A model generated the notes under the pieces. It made no database searches and had not been told where the DNA came from. It saw only the letters and a list, made by a program, of their open reading frames with translations. This document shows, one piece after another, positions 11,857-22,557 of a DNA stretch of 64,000 nucleotides (within the stretch, counting starts at the first letter, position 1; each line of letters opens with the position of its first letter). The DNA lies in assembly GCF_021018895.1 (NCBI RefSeq), contig NC_079364.1, positions 34,045,701 through 34,109,700 on the forward strand. Direction: 5' to 3'. A program made the translations under genes and the position numbers. The stretch comes from Seriola aureovittata (taxonomy: Eukaryota > Chordata > Actinopteri > Carangiformes > Carangidae).

Positions 11857-12722
11857 CAGGGGTGGATCTACAGGGGGAAGGGGGGGGCAGCTGCTCCCCT
11901 AACTTTTGTGTTCTTAAAACTGTACTTGTAAAAAAAAAAAACCACCACTATGTCCACAAGCTTCTCAAATCATTGAAACAAACAATAAATTGACCAGAAG
12001 TGAATAATTGTAAATGTAATCTTATGCCCCTAAAATACTTAGCCACAGCTCTGCATCAAATGCGCACAGTGGCGTTCACACACAGCAAGTCTGCCTGCAG
12101 CCTGGTAAAGAGTGGAGCGACTGAGGTGCTCCAAGCATCTGTTTGATTTTAGTAAAGACAAGAAGAGCTTGATACAAAATATTAAAAACTGACATGTTTG
12201 AATCCATAACATTTAACAGAGGGTCGCTGTTTCAGGGGCGTTAAGTTACAACTGACAGTGACAGGTCTAGGAGATCGATCATTTTAATTTGATTAGCTAA
12301 GCAGAATTATAGAATCCACTTACTCTCACATATCACAGCAACGAGGCTGAGCAAATTAAACCAGGTTACATCTTTCACTGTCAAACTGGGAAAATAACAA
12401 ATACAATGGGATTAAGTAGTCTGAACATAACTGCTTGTGTGCATGTGTTTTTTGGCAATAAAATGCTGAGGACAGGATGAAGAGAAGGAGAGAAAAAAGA
12501 TAGTATGCTGGAGAGGCCAGGAGGGTCAGAGCAGGAAAAAACCACAGAACAAAGAGATGAAGAAATAAGTGAAGGAGAAGAGGAAAAAGAAGAAATGAAT
12601 GTGAGAGATGAAGATGAGGATTGAGATTCAGAAAGAGGGACAGAGGCAGGGAGTGATAAGGAGGCAGATGATGATGACAGGGTGAAAGAGGGTCCTCCTA
12701 CTGCAATTCCAGCTGGACCACG
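11857..12722 (+). mobile_element. 5' end of a decayed hAT element
   Basis: CAGGGGTGGATCTACAGGGG at 11857 has the look of a hAT terminal inverted repeat. Downstream, the frame from the ATG at 12504 runs through an acidic segment (EEKEEMN, DEDED, then one in-frame TGA) and ends at a CACG/GTATGTTG splice-donor-like site at 12722. That layout, an acidic first exon behind such an end, fits a ZMYM1-like hAT. No catalytic exon or right end was found; LINE ORF1 sequence begins within 170 bases. Confidence 0.45.
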
Positions 12723-12889
12723 GTATGTTGTTGTTTTACCTAGTGTGTTGTTGTTTTATCTAGTTTTTGTCTTGTGTCAGTCTGTATTTTTAATCTTGTG
12801 CCTGCTGCTTTTATGAGAGTGCAAAACTGAATTTTGTTGTAGAAACTACAATCACTTGGGTAGTGTGTTGATACAGGGTATGATATAAC

Positions 12890-14022
12890 AATAGATAGAC
12901 AACCCTGACTGAGAAACTGAGGGAAAGCCTGTCTTCACTGAGTTCAGAGAGCTGATACTGACCAGGCTCACAGACCTCAACAACATCCAGTAACTGAGAG
13001 AACAGCTCCAACAGACAAAAGAAGACCATCAAAAGAGCATTGATGTTCTCAGACAGATCACCTACACCCTCCAAAAGGCAAACACCAGTCTGTGGGCCAA
13101 GATGGCCAAGATGAGGGAGGACACAGAGAGCAGAGAGAGGACCCTCAGGAAACAGCTGGAACATGTGAATAGCCAGGTACAGGACAAGAGCCCCTGCACT
13201 CCACACTGCCATTCCTCAGCCCATATCCATACGGCTGGCTCATATACACAGCTCTCTACCCCCACCCCTATCCCACAGACACAGCCTCCCAACACCACCC
13301 CCACCCCTGACACCTCAGCCTTTGTTAGAGATGGCCAAACACCCTCTCCCACAGCCACTTTCTCAGACACAGATCCCCTCCCTGCTGGCCAGGCTGACTC
13401 CTCTACACCTTCACCCACTGTAGCAGCCAAGCCAGAGGTGGTGCTACTTATGGACTCCATTGTGAAGTATGTGGAACCCAGACGCCTCTTCCCTGTAATG
13501 TGTCCAAGCACTGTAGGAACACTGGAGCTGCTACAACGAGACTCCCTTGGCTGTCCCCAGATCGTCCACACTGGCACAAATGACCTGCACTCCCTGCGCC
13601 GAAACACAGCCCGGGCAGTCACTAAGGTGGCAGAGAGAGCCTGCAGAGTGTTTCCAGAATCAAGGGTGGTGATCGCCACTCTCCTGCCCCGTACAGACAC
13701 CCCACCTCATGTCATACATGACATTAACATGGAGATCACCCTGAACTGCTCCAGCCTCCCCAACCTGGCACACATACCAACATCGGCACCTCGCATTTAT
13801 ATGACGTGTTGCACCTCGACAAGTCAGAGTATTTGCCAAAACTCTCAAGGATGCTGCCCTTGCCCTACCCAGAGAGCCCCTCCTGTCAGTAGAGCCCCCA
13901 TCCCTCAACAGCAGATGAACTACTACTCTGGTCAGACCAGCTCCTCAGCCTGCACCCCCAACATGTCTCAAAGCTGGAGGAGATCAATTAGATGCTACAC
14001 AGTCTGTGCAGTGGACTACTAA
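12890..14022 (+). pseudogene. LINE ORF1: coiled coil plus SGNH-esterase-like domain
   Basis: The first part (to about 13190) is a heptad-rich coiled coil, with one in-frame TAA near 12993 before the long frame that opens at 13102. A Pro/Thr/Ser-rich linker follows, then an esterase-like domain with LLMDSIVKYVE (block I, where a GDS-like word is usual), HTGTNDL (the GTND block) and ATLLPRTD. In LINE ORF1 proteins such domains are thought to help bind membranes or RNA/lipid; here that is family knowledge only. The 306-codon frame ends at 14022. The C-terminal third is out of register with the usual family sequence, so a frameshift is likely. Confidence 0.8.
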
Positions 14023-14504
14023 TAAGCTATATATAACATCAGTCATACATCCTATTGGTTGGACTCCCAAATACAATTTCATGTTCTTACAATAACATCA
14101 ATCTCAATTTTTCATTTTTTCCACATATTTATTTATATTTAAAAAAAAATCCCTTACTGTTTTACAATTCAAATCATCATTCAAATTAAACAAATACTAA
14201 TTTGATAAGAAAATATCAATGCATTAGATAATTAACATCAATAATATCACTATATGAGTTCCTTTCAAAAATAAGCTGTTGGAATGTCCAAGGTCTTTAT
14301 TCCTCCGTCTTTGCTCTGAAGAGTAAAACCTCTGATTTTGTAAATAGAATGAATGATAATGATATCATAATCTTATCAGAAACACGGTGTAGAGCTGATA
14401 TACCCACGCACTGCCCTCCAAACTACAGAGAGATTATTGCCACTTCCCAGAAATTATTTACTGTGAGTCAAGGCAAAGACTCAGGTGCCATTATATGTAC
14501 ATAT

Positions 14505-14873
14505 CGTGTGTATTGTGTATATTGTATTTATTGGTGTATATTTGGTATATTTTTGTTGTATATTTCCATAGATGTTTAAAGTATATTTTTTGGGGCTTTT
14601 GTGCCTTTATTGGACAGGATAGTGGAGAGAGACAGGAAATGGGGAGGCAGAGAGAGGGGGAATGACATGCAGTAAAGGCTGTCCGATGCGGGACTCGAAC
14701 CGGGGCCAACTGCAGCGAGGACTGTAGCCTCTACACATGGGGCGCCTGCTTAGACCACTACGCCACACGACGTATTTCCATAGATGTTTATTCTATAGAT
14801 TTTTATTTTCCTGCTGTGGTAAATGAATTTCCCAGTTGTGGGATTAATAAAATTAATCTAATCTAATCTAATG
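14505..14873 (+). mobile_element. L2-type 3' tail inserted in the LINE
   Basis: AT-rich 3' UTR-like sequence ends in GAATTTCCCAGTTGTGGGATTAATAAA followed by repeats of ATCTA, the usual 3' end of fish L2-like elements (the motif is given here in pieces; it spans 14826-14873). The endonuclease reading frame stops on entering it (GKDSGAI) and resumes after it (MVQIKFTQF). The tail is itself split by a SINE. Confidence 0.7.
14579..14772 (-). mobile_element. tRNA-derived SINE (copy 1) with 18-bp target duplication
   Basis: On the minus strand the head carries an A-box-like GGCGTAGTGG and the B-box GGTTCGAGTCC, followed by a conserved body (CTGCATGTCATTCCCCCTCT) and an A-rich tail. The 18-bp direct repeat TATTTCCATAGATGTTTA flanks it at 14561-14578 and 14773-14790, which fixes both ends. 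It is nearly the same sequence as the SINE at 16531. Confidence 0.9.
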
Positions 14874-16109
14874 GTACAAATCAAATTTACACAATTCACT
14901 ACAAATTCTCAAAATCGAAAAAAAACTATATTTGGCTGAAAGTAAAAAGAGATCGTATCCCTACACAGAAGGATATATATCTATATCTATATATCTTTAC
15001 ATTCCCCATCTGAGTCCCCTTACTTCTCTGATGACATATTTCCCTGCCTTGAGTCACAGATATGTCATTACCAGGGACAGGGAAATATAATAATCTGTAG
15101 TGATTTCAACACCTGCACTGATGCACAACCTTAAGTCACCAGTAGTCAAGGAGACAGTTTTAACACCCAGCAAGCTCCTACTGTTAACCTACATCTGCCT
15201 CCTATAAAACAACTTTGACACTGTGATGAACAGTAATGGGAGGGAGCTGTTACAACTCTGCAGAAGCCTCAGTCTGTATATTGTAAAGTGGTCGGGTATG
15301 AGGGGACTTTTTGGGAAGGTTCACTTATTGTTCAACTCGTGGCAGCAGCCCTGTAGATTACATGATCACAGACATGGACCCCTTCTCTTTCAGTACATTC
15401 ACAGTCAAACCCCAAACCCCTTTATCAGACCACAACAAAATCACTCTCTTCCTCAAACACAGCAGTATCACACACACAAAACCCAGCAAGCTGTTAACAT
15501 ACCCAGGACATTCAGATGGACCCCAGACAGCACTGAGCAACACCAAGAGTCAAGCAATAGTAAGGAGATTCAATTATTACTAGAGGAGTTTATAGAATAC
15601 CCCTACCCTTCCACTACTGAAGGCATATGTAAGGCTGTCCAAATTATAAATTACATCTTCAATAGAAGAGCAAATAAAGCTAAATTGAAACTACGTACAA
15701 ACTAAAGAAAAACAACAAAAAATAACCACTGGTTTGACAAAGAATGTGAAAACCTGAAAAAACAACTTAGAAAATTATCTAACCTGAAACACAGAGATCC
15801 TACAAACAATCATATACGCCTTCAATATTGTGAGGCACTCAAGACATATAAAAATACAATCAGAAAAGATAAACCATACTGAGAAACAGCTATCCCTACT
15901 TGAAGAGAGTATAGAGTTTAACTCCTTCTGGGACCAGTGGCACTCTGTCTGTCTGAGGAGCTGGTCATGCAGGATGGAGACATATAGACTTAATATTTTC
16001 ACACCTTATTTGGGCCAACACCACCAGGAACTGTCTTAGAAACCAAACAAATATTTGAAAAACTGCTAAACATGGAATTGAATTCAAAGAAAACCAGAAC
16101 CCCCGAGAT

Positions 16110-18153
16110 TTCCCCATTACTATGAATGATTTGAAAATAAAACTGAAGACCCTCAAAAGCAAAAAAGCATGTGGGTCTGACGGGATACCAAATGAAATGC
16201 TGAAATACAGCACAGAAAAATTCCAATTGGCTATTCTAAAATTATTCAACCTAATTCTGAGTGTGGGATACTTTCCTGAGAGTTGGAATAATGGTTTATT
16301 ACACCTATATTTAAAAGTGGAGACTAATTTGACCCTCACAATTACACAGGGATATGTGTCAGCAGCTGTATGGGCAAGCTGCTCTGCAGCATCATCAACT
16401 CCCATATAGAGCACAATGTCCTGCATAAAAGTCAGATTGGATTCATGTCTAACCATCGAACATCGGACCATATCTTCACCTACACCACTCTCATTAACAC
16501 ACATGTGCACCAAATTAAAAATACAAATATGGGTTGTCGTGTAGCGTAGTGGTTTAAGCAGGCGCCCCATGTGTAGAGGCTACAGTCCTCGCTGCAGTTG
16601 GCCCCGGTTCGAATCCCGCATCGGACGGCCTTTCACTGCATGTCATTCCCCCTCTCTCTGCCTCCCCGTTTCCTGTCACTCTCCACTGTGCTGTCCATTA
16701 AAGGCATAAAAAGCCCCAAAAAATATACTTTAAAAAAATACAAATATTCATTTTTGTAGATTTCAAAAAGGCTTTTGATTGTATTTGGCATGAAGGACTC
16801 TTTTATCAATTATTAGAGAGTGTCATAGGGGGTAAAACCTATTATCTAATTAAATCAATGTATTTGAATAACAGATATACAATTAAAATTGGAAACAAAA
16901 GAACCACTTATTTCAGGCAGTACTGTGGGCCCAACCCTTTTTTGACATACTGTATATATAAATACATTTGCAGAACAACTGCAAAAATCCACAGCTCCTG
17001 GTGTGACTCAGCAGGACACAGAGGTCAAAATTCGGATGTTTGCTGACGACCTGGTTCTCCAGTCTCCCTCCAGAGAGGGCTTACAGCAGAGCCTGGACGT
17101 CCTCAACGAGTTCAGTCTAAAATGGGCCCTAACTGTAAATATGAAAAAGGCCAAAATATTGACTTTCCAAAAAAGAACTCAGAAAAATAAATTCACATTT
17201 GGAAATATAGAAATTACAAAAAATTCCAAAACATTATACATATTTAAGCTTGAATATCAGTTCCACTGGACATTTTGGTATGGCTGTGAGTGAGCTGAAG
17301 GAGAAAGCAAAACCATCAAAAGAAAAATACTGATTGACCTTCCAATTAGGACCTGGCTCAAAATTCTAAATTCAGTAATAGAGCCAATAATGTTATATGG
17401 TAGTGAAATGTGGGGTCCACTTACCAGCCAAGACCTCGAAAAAATGGGAAAAACACCTGCTAAAAGCCCTGCATGCAGAACTGTGCAAAAACGTACTTTG
17501 AGTTCACAATAATGCATGCAGGGCAGAATTTGGTCAATATGCTTTAATAAATAAAATTGAAAAGAAGCGAGCCCTTAAATATATAAACACCTCCAATCTA
17601 GCGACCCCCACTCCTACCAGTACAAAGCCCTTCAGTGCCACCACTTGAACAAAGATCAGAGTCCCCTCTGCCAGCTGCTACTGAAGCTCTGCCCACACAC
17701 AACCAAAACAATCTGGCCCAACTAAATCATCTCAAAACAAAAAGAAAATTATATCAAATAGTGCAATGAAACTAAATCACAAAGTAAATTAGAATTCTAT
17801 TTGACAGAGAGTACATGGTGGCATGGTGGAGTACCTGACTGAGACTGAGTGGACACAGAACGGGCTTCCCAGGGAGGCCAAGCTGTGTTCACTTTGTCAT
17901 AAAAGAAGTAAGAAAGTTGAGACAGAATCTCACTTCCTATTATGTTGTGACATATATAAGAATTTGAGAGAAGTTTTCTTTGAAAAAATAAATCATATAC
18001 ACTGTATATATACTGAGTGTATCCACCTCCCTGATCTTCAGAAACTGTCCTATCTATGTGGGGAGAAAGGTCAATGTGCAGTAATAGCTGCAAAATATGT
18101 TAAATGTTGTGATAATCTGAGAGAAACAAACTCTGTAGTGCATGTTTCTGTGT
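16110..18153 (+). pseudogene. LINE reverse transcriptase and C-terminal finger remnant
   Basis: RT blocks appear in order: KKACGSDGIPNEML (16165), CMGKLL and QIGFM (16350-16445), VDFKKAFDCIWH (16757), and the catalytic FADDLVLQSP (17039). The first and second are separated from the third by the SINE at 16531-16733. Further 3' the frame LCSLCHKR...ESHFLLCC (17880-17945) forms a C-x2-C ... H-x4-C finger typical of this LINE group's C-terminus. Frames change several times, for example near 17290 and 17500-17810. It cannot make an enzyme. Confidence 0.8.
16531..16733 (+). mobile_element. tRNA-derived SINE (copy 2) with 14-bp target duplication
   Basis: A box-like GCGTAGTGGTTTAAGC and B box GGTTCGAATCC head a body of CTGCATGTCATTCCCCCTCT and GTTTCCTGTC and an A-rich end. 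The direct repeat AAAAATACAAATAT lies at 16517-16530 and 16734-16747. The insertion splits the LINE RT between QIKNTN and FVDFKKAF. Confidence 0.9.
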
Positions 18154-18168
18154 GATTACATCTGTAAA

Positions 18169-18389
18169 AGAGAGAGAGAGAGAGAAGCCAAGCCATATAA
18201 TGAATATTTTACCCTTGTGTAGGCTGGAGTCAGAATGACTGAAATCTTAAACAAAATGCACTTGTGTGTGCGCTTATTTCGCATAAAACAAATACTTGTA
18301 TATTGAGGCATACAAATTTGCACAACTACCCTATGGTGCCATTTGGATAACAGCAAACGCAAAATGCACCAACACACTCAAGCTGTTAG

Positions 18390-18422
<33 letters not shown>

Positions 18423-18977
18423 ATGTTTAGCTTGATCCCATGAGTACAGTAGAGAAGATCATTTTGAAAACTGTTGGCTAAGCATGACACACTGTACTGT
18501 GCTGAGTGTGTGTGTGGCCTTCAGTGTATGTGTTGGAGTTTGTTTTTCCTCTTTGAATGTCACAGATTTGTGTCAATGTGTGTGACTGTGTGTGATTGTG
18601 TGTGATTGTATGCACAAAGCCTGGAGTCTGGTTCATTATGTTAATTTTCTCATGGCCTTTCTCATTAGGCCAGTAATGGCTGACAGCAGGAAGCTTGAAC
18701 ATTACACTGATGCCTTTACTATATGTGCATGTGTTAGCGTGCATGCTTATGTTTCACTGCAAAGTACAAACAATGAGAGAATTATTAATTGTTTTGTGAA
18801 GGATAATTGAATGGTGGCCTGTGTGATTTCTTCCATCTCCCTGCATTGACTGTGGCTGTAACGACAGCCTCCCTCTGCCTCTCTCTTCACTTTATGGCAC
18901 CAAATTGCTGTGTCTCTTTGTAATAAACCAATTTAAGCTCAATTGCATATGAACAAGCCCAATAAATGATCCTGACA

Positions 18978-19034
<57 letters not shown>

Positions 19035-19054
19035 ATGCTGGTGGATGCATGGAT
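18169..19054. repeat. Three microsatellites in non-coding DNA
   Basis: An (AG)n tract lies at 18169-18186, a (GT)n tract at 18392-18421 and a (CA)n tract at 18979-19029. No gene is seen between them. Confidence 0.85.
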
Positions 19055-19059
19055 GTTTC

Positions 19060-19457
19060 TGTCATGTTTTGCCATGGCAGACACTTTTTGTTAGTTTTGT
19101 TTTGGACTTTTGCACTTCCTGTTTTATTTTGTATTGGTTTCCTTGTGTGTCTTTGTTTTGCTTCTTGTCTTGGTCTCGTTTCTGTGTAGTAATTGTCTGC
19201 CCCGCCCTAATGTGTTTCACCTGTGTGCAATCACCTTGCCTCCTGTGTCTATATAGTCTTTGTGCTCCCCTTTGTCTGTGTTGGTTTGTCTGTTGTTTTT
19301 CGCTGTTGTTGTAGCCACGATCTTTTCATGTCTGTTTAGTTCAGGGTTTGTTCATGTCTGTTCATGTCACGTTCGCGTTTTGTTAAATAAACCTGCCTGC
19401 ACCGTCTCCCATGTGTTGGCTGCATTTGGGTCCAACTTACCTCAACAACCCGTGACA
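19060..19457 (+). mobile_element. Solo LTR, family A, TSD GTTTC
   Basis: It starts TGTCATG and ends CGTGACA, with a TATATAG promoter-like word near 19252 and an AATAAA near 19385. The 5-bp repeat GTTTC flanks it exactly (19055-19059, 19458-19462). There is no internal region, so it arose by recombination between two LTRs of one element. Its direct neighbours are a CA microsatellite and unique DNA. Confidence 0.92.
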
Positions 19458-20266
19458 GTTTCCAATGTGGCTTCATTTGTTTGACACAAGTTAGTAAATG
19501 AAATCATTCAAAACACAAACTACTTGTGTTCATTCACCTGCTGCTTAATGCTAGAAATAATTACACTCTCCATGGTATGGTCTAATATCACTGAGCTGGA
19601 TGTTTTTCTGATGCTACATCATATACTCATTATAATCAAACTTTTCATAAAGTCAGTTTAACATCTGATCATGTGATCATAGTTGACTAATCTATGTAAA
19701 CTTTCCACCGTGGAAACAGAGGTTACATAACCTTAGAAACGAGCTCCAGAAATTTTCCTCTAATATCAGAAATCCTCCTTTTTGGATATTCGACCACCTA
19801 TCTAATAGTGACTTCTGTAAGTTTATCTCAAATTCTATTGACAATTTTCTCACTTTGAATCAAAACGATTCTACCTCCTCTTCCTTAATATAGGAGTCAC
19901 TAAAGGCATATCTTAGAGGGCAGATAATTTCCTTTTCAGCACACTCAAACAAAATACATGAAGCTAGATTTCACAAGCTGACATTCAAAATACTCCAACT
20001 GGACCAAAAAATATTCAAATAACCCTAAATTATTTGAACAGAGACTTGATTTGGAGGTTGAATAAATAAAGCTCCTGGCCCGGACGGCTTCTCTGTTGAA
20101 GTTTATAAGAAATTTCATGACAAGCTGGCCCCAATCCTTTTGTCTATATTTAATGAATCACTTGCACGTGGCACTTTGCCTCCCACCTTAACCCAGGCAT
20201 CTATAATTCTTCTTCTAAAAAAAGACAAGGATCCTGCTCCCTGCGGTTCCTATAGACCTTTGTCTT

Positions 20267-20880
20267 TTGAATGGGGATGTTAAAGTGTTGGCAAAATTAT
20301 TAGCTTCTCGTTTGGAAAGGGTGCTCCCATGTACAATATTGGAGGAACAGAATGGATTCATTAAGGGGCGGTACATATTCTTTAATACTCGGACTCTTTT
20401 TGATTTGATATATTCTAAGAACAATGCTGATTTCCCTGAGATTACAATCTCCCTCGATGCTGAGAAAGCATTCCACAGGGTATAATGGGAGTATCTTTTT
20501 GCAGTGTTGAAAAAATGTGGGTTCGATGATAAGTTTGTTTCCTGGATTTGTCTCTTATACACATTTCCACAAGCTAGTGTACATCCTAATGATAATCGCT
20601 CTGATTATTTTTTCCATAACGTGGAACGTGTCAAGGCTGTCCACTTTCCCCCCTATTGTTTGACCTGGCAATCGAATCGCTTTCTGTTAAATTAAGGTCG
20701 TCTCCTTTGTGTAATGGTGTTGTACATAATGGTATTGTGCATGGACTTCTTTTCTACACGGATGATTTGTTATTGTTCATAACTGATCCTGCTTCTGGTG
20801 TACCTGCTATTCTATCTATTTTGGACAATTTTAGCTCTTTTTTTGGGTATAAATTAAACCCTCAAAAAAGCGAGTGTTAA
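20267..20880 (+). pseudogene. L1/Tx1 reverse transcriptase core
   Basis: This holds the finger and palm part of the RT in three overlapping frames. The catalytic (F/Y)xDD box is present as YTDD, and the first aspartate block as SLDAEKAF. A TAA directly after FHRV and a frame change near 20640 make it inactive. Confidence 0.8.
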
Positions 20881-21296
20881 CCTATTAATACGTCCGCTTT
20901 GTATCTTCAACATATGGATTTACCCTTTAAATTTAGCAAGGCCGGCTTTAATTATCTTGGCATTAAAGTTACCTGTACACGACCTAGTCTCTTTGCAGCT
21001 AACTTTAAGGCCCTTATCTCCAAGACTGACCTCCAAAGATGGAGCAGTTTGCCGCTTTCAATGATTGGCAGGGTAAATGCTGTAAATATCACGATTGTAC
21101 CAAAATTATTATTTTTTATTTCAAAACATTCCTGTATTACTCTCTAAAAACAATAAGCTCCTTTATATGGGGAGGGAAAGCCCAGAGAATTTCTAAAACT
21201 CTACTTCTTAAGTGCAAACTTAATGGTGGTATAGCATTGGCTATCTTTTGTTTTTACTACTGGGCTGCTCATATCCATAAGACTCTTTATTGGCTC

Positions 21297-21670
21297 TGTC
21301 ATGGTTTGCTATGGCAGACACCTTTTGTTAGTTTTGTTTTGGACCTTCTCACTTCCTGTTTTATTTTGTAATAAGGTTTCCTTGTGTGTCTCAGTGTTTT
21401 GCTTCCTGTCTTGGTCTTGTTTGTGTGGTGATTGTCTGCCCCGCCCTAATGTGTTCCACCTGTGTGCAATCACCCTTGCTTCCTTTGTCTATATAGTGTT
21501 TGTGCTCCCCTTTGTCATTGTCGGTTCATCTGTTGTCATCCCCTGTGGTTCCCTGTGTTTTGGTCTGTTGTCTCTCTGTTGCTCTCTGGATCTTGTGTCA
21601 AATAAACCTGTCTGCACCGTCCCCAATGTGTTGGCTGCATTTGGGTCCTACTTACCTCAAAGCCCTGACA
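21297..21670 (+). mobile_element. Solo LTR, family A, TSD GGCTC
   Basis: It starts TGTCATGG and ends CCCTGACA, with AATAAA near 21601. GGCTC flanks it on both sides (21292-21296 and 21671-21675). LINE sequence continues on both sides, so the LTR inserted after the LINE. Confidence 0.94.
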
Positions 21671-21821
21671 GGCTCCTTACGCATTTGTACCTCATGTTCC
21701 CTCTCTGCTCTGCTATTCTCCTCCTTACCAATGAAAATCAGACATTATACAGACAGTCCAGTAGTTTTTTACCACTCTAAAAATCTGGCAGCAATTTAGA
21801 CATTATCTTAAGTTCTTATCC

Positions 21822-22555
21822 AGATAGATCGATAGATACTTTGTTTATCCCCTGGGGGAAATTCATGAGATACTTTATTTGTCCCCCTACACTGTTTAAA
21901 AAAAAAAAAAAAAATCTGTAATTAACAGAATTTGTACTGTATATTTTACACACTTTTCCTGTATTAATACATGAAAATAATAATAAAATTACAAAATTAG
22001 ACTGTGATTTTACATGTCAAATGTAAAATAACATGAAAACACTGTAACTGTGAATAACCATAAAATTTCCATTTTTAAAAAAGAAAATCATGTTTTTTTC
22101 ACATAAAAATACTGTTAAAATACATTTGCAAATTCATCATAATTTCACAAGTATTTCTTTGTTATTTAAGAGATTAAACTGTTAAATTCAAGTTTAATAC
22201 TGTAAAAAGATTATACAATGAGATAAAATTACTGACAATTAACAGTAAAAGAAGTATTTGTTCTGTAATTTTATTGAGTTTTTTTTTTTTATTTACAAAA
22301 ATCTTGTGTAATTACAGAATTTTTCACAACAAAAATGTTGAATAAATGTGTTTTTGTCAATGTATAACATGTATAAGCAGTGGTAAACTCTATAAAAACT
22401 ATATAAAAATATAGTTTTTATCATTGACATTTTTCAGATTTTTTCCCCATTATACTTTTAAGGTAAAGTCAATGTTTGGAAAATGGGTTGTAATAAATAT
22501 ATGCATTTTAAATTTGAGTACACACCCTGGACAGAAAGGCGCCTTATTCAAATAT
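21822..22555. repeat. L2-like tail words and AT-rich repeat region
   Basis: GATAGATACTTTGTTTATCCCC at 21831 and a second ATACTTTATTTGTCCCC at 21870 are the kind of 3' tail motifs left by fish LINE/SINE insertions. The following 22 kb segment to about 22340 is very AT-rich with repeated CTGTAAT and AAAATTAC words, MITE-like but without assignable ends. No gene. Confidence 0.45.
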
Positions 22556-22557
22556 TA

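Larger units (their letters stand above)
14349..15580 (+). pseudogene. LINE endonuclease remnant
   Basis: The frame from 14349 reads NDIIILSETRC, a typical APE endonuclease block. After the nested insertions it continues through VQIKFTQFTTN, IICSDFNT and PLSDHNKITLFLKH near 15415-15450, the last being the catalytic SDHN-type end of the domain. Several stops and frameshifts are present. Confidence 0.75.
12885..18155 (+). mobile_element. Dead full-length-like LINE (non-LTR retrotransposon)
   Basis: The order on the plus strand is coiled-coil ORF1 with an esterase-like domain, an APE endonuclease, reverse transcriptase and a C-terminal CCHC-type finger. This is the plan of jockey-superfamily LINEs; I do not assign the clade. 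The body is broken by stops and frameshifts and by three nested insertions (an L2-type tail at 14505-14873, a SINE within it, and a SINE at 16531-16733). Confidence 0.85.
19640..21835 (+). mobile_element. L1/Tx1-type LINE remnant split by a solo LTR
   Basis: Sequence begins within the endonuclease-RT linker. RT blocks follow: KAPGPDGFSVEVYK (20071), YRPLSLLNGDVKVLAKLLASR (around 20250-20310, with one frame change), NGFIKGR, ISLDAEKAFHRV (20446) followed by a TAA, and the catalytic YTDDLLLF (20754). FNYLGIKVT (20948) and the C-terminal HYTDSPVVFYHSKNLAAI (21742-21799) match the L1/Tx1 plan. The solo LTR at 21297-21670 separates the last two. The frame is broken at least four times. Confidence 0.85.
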
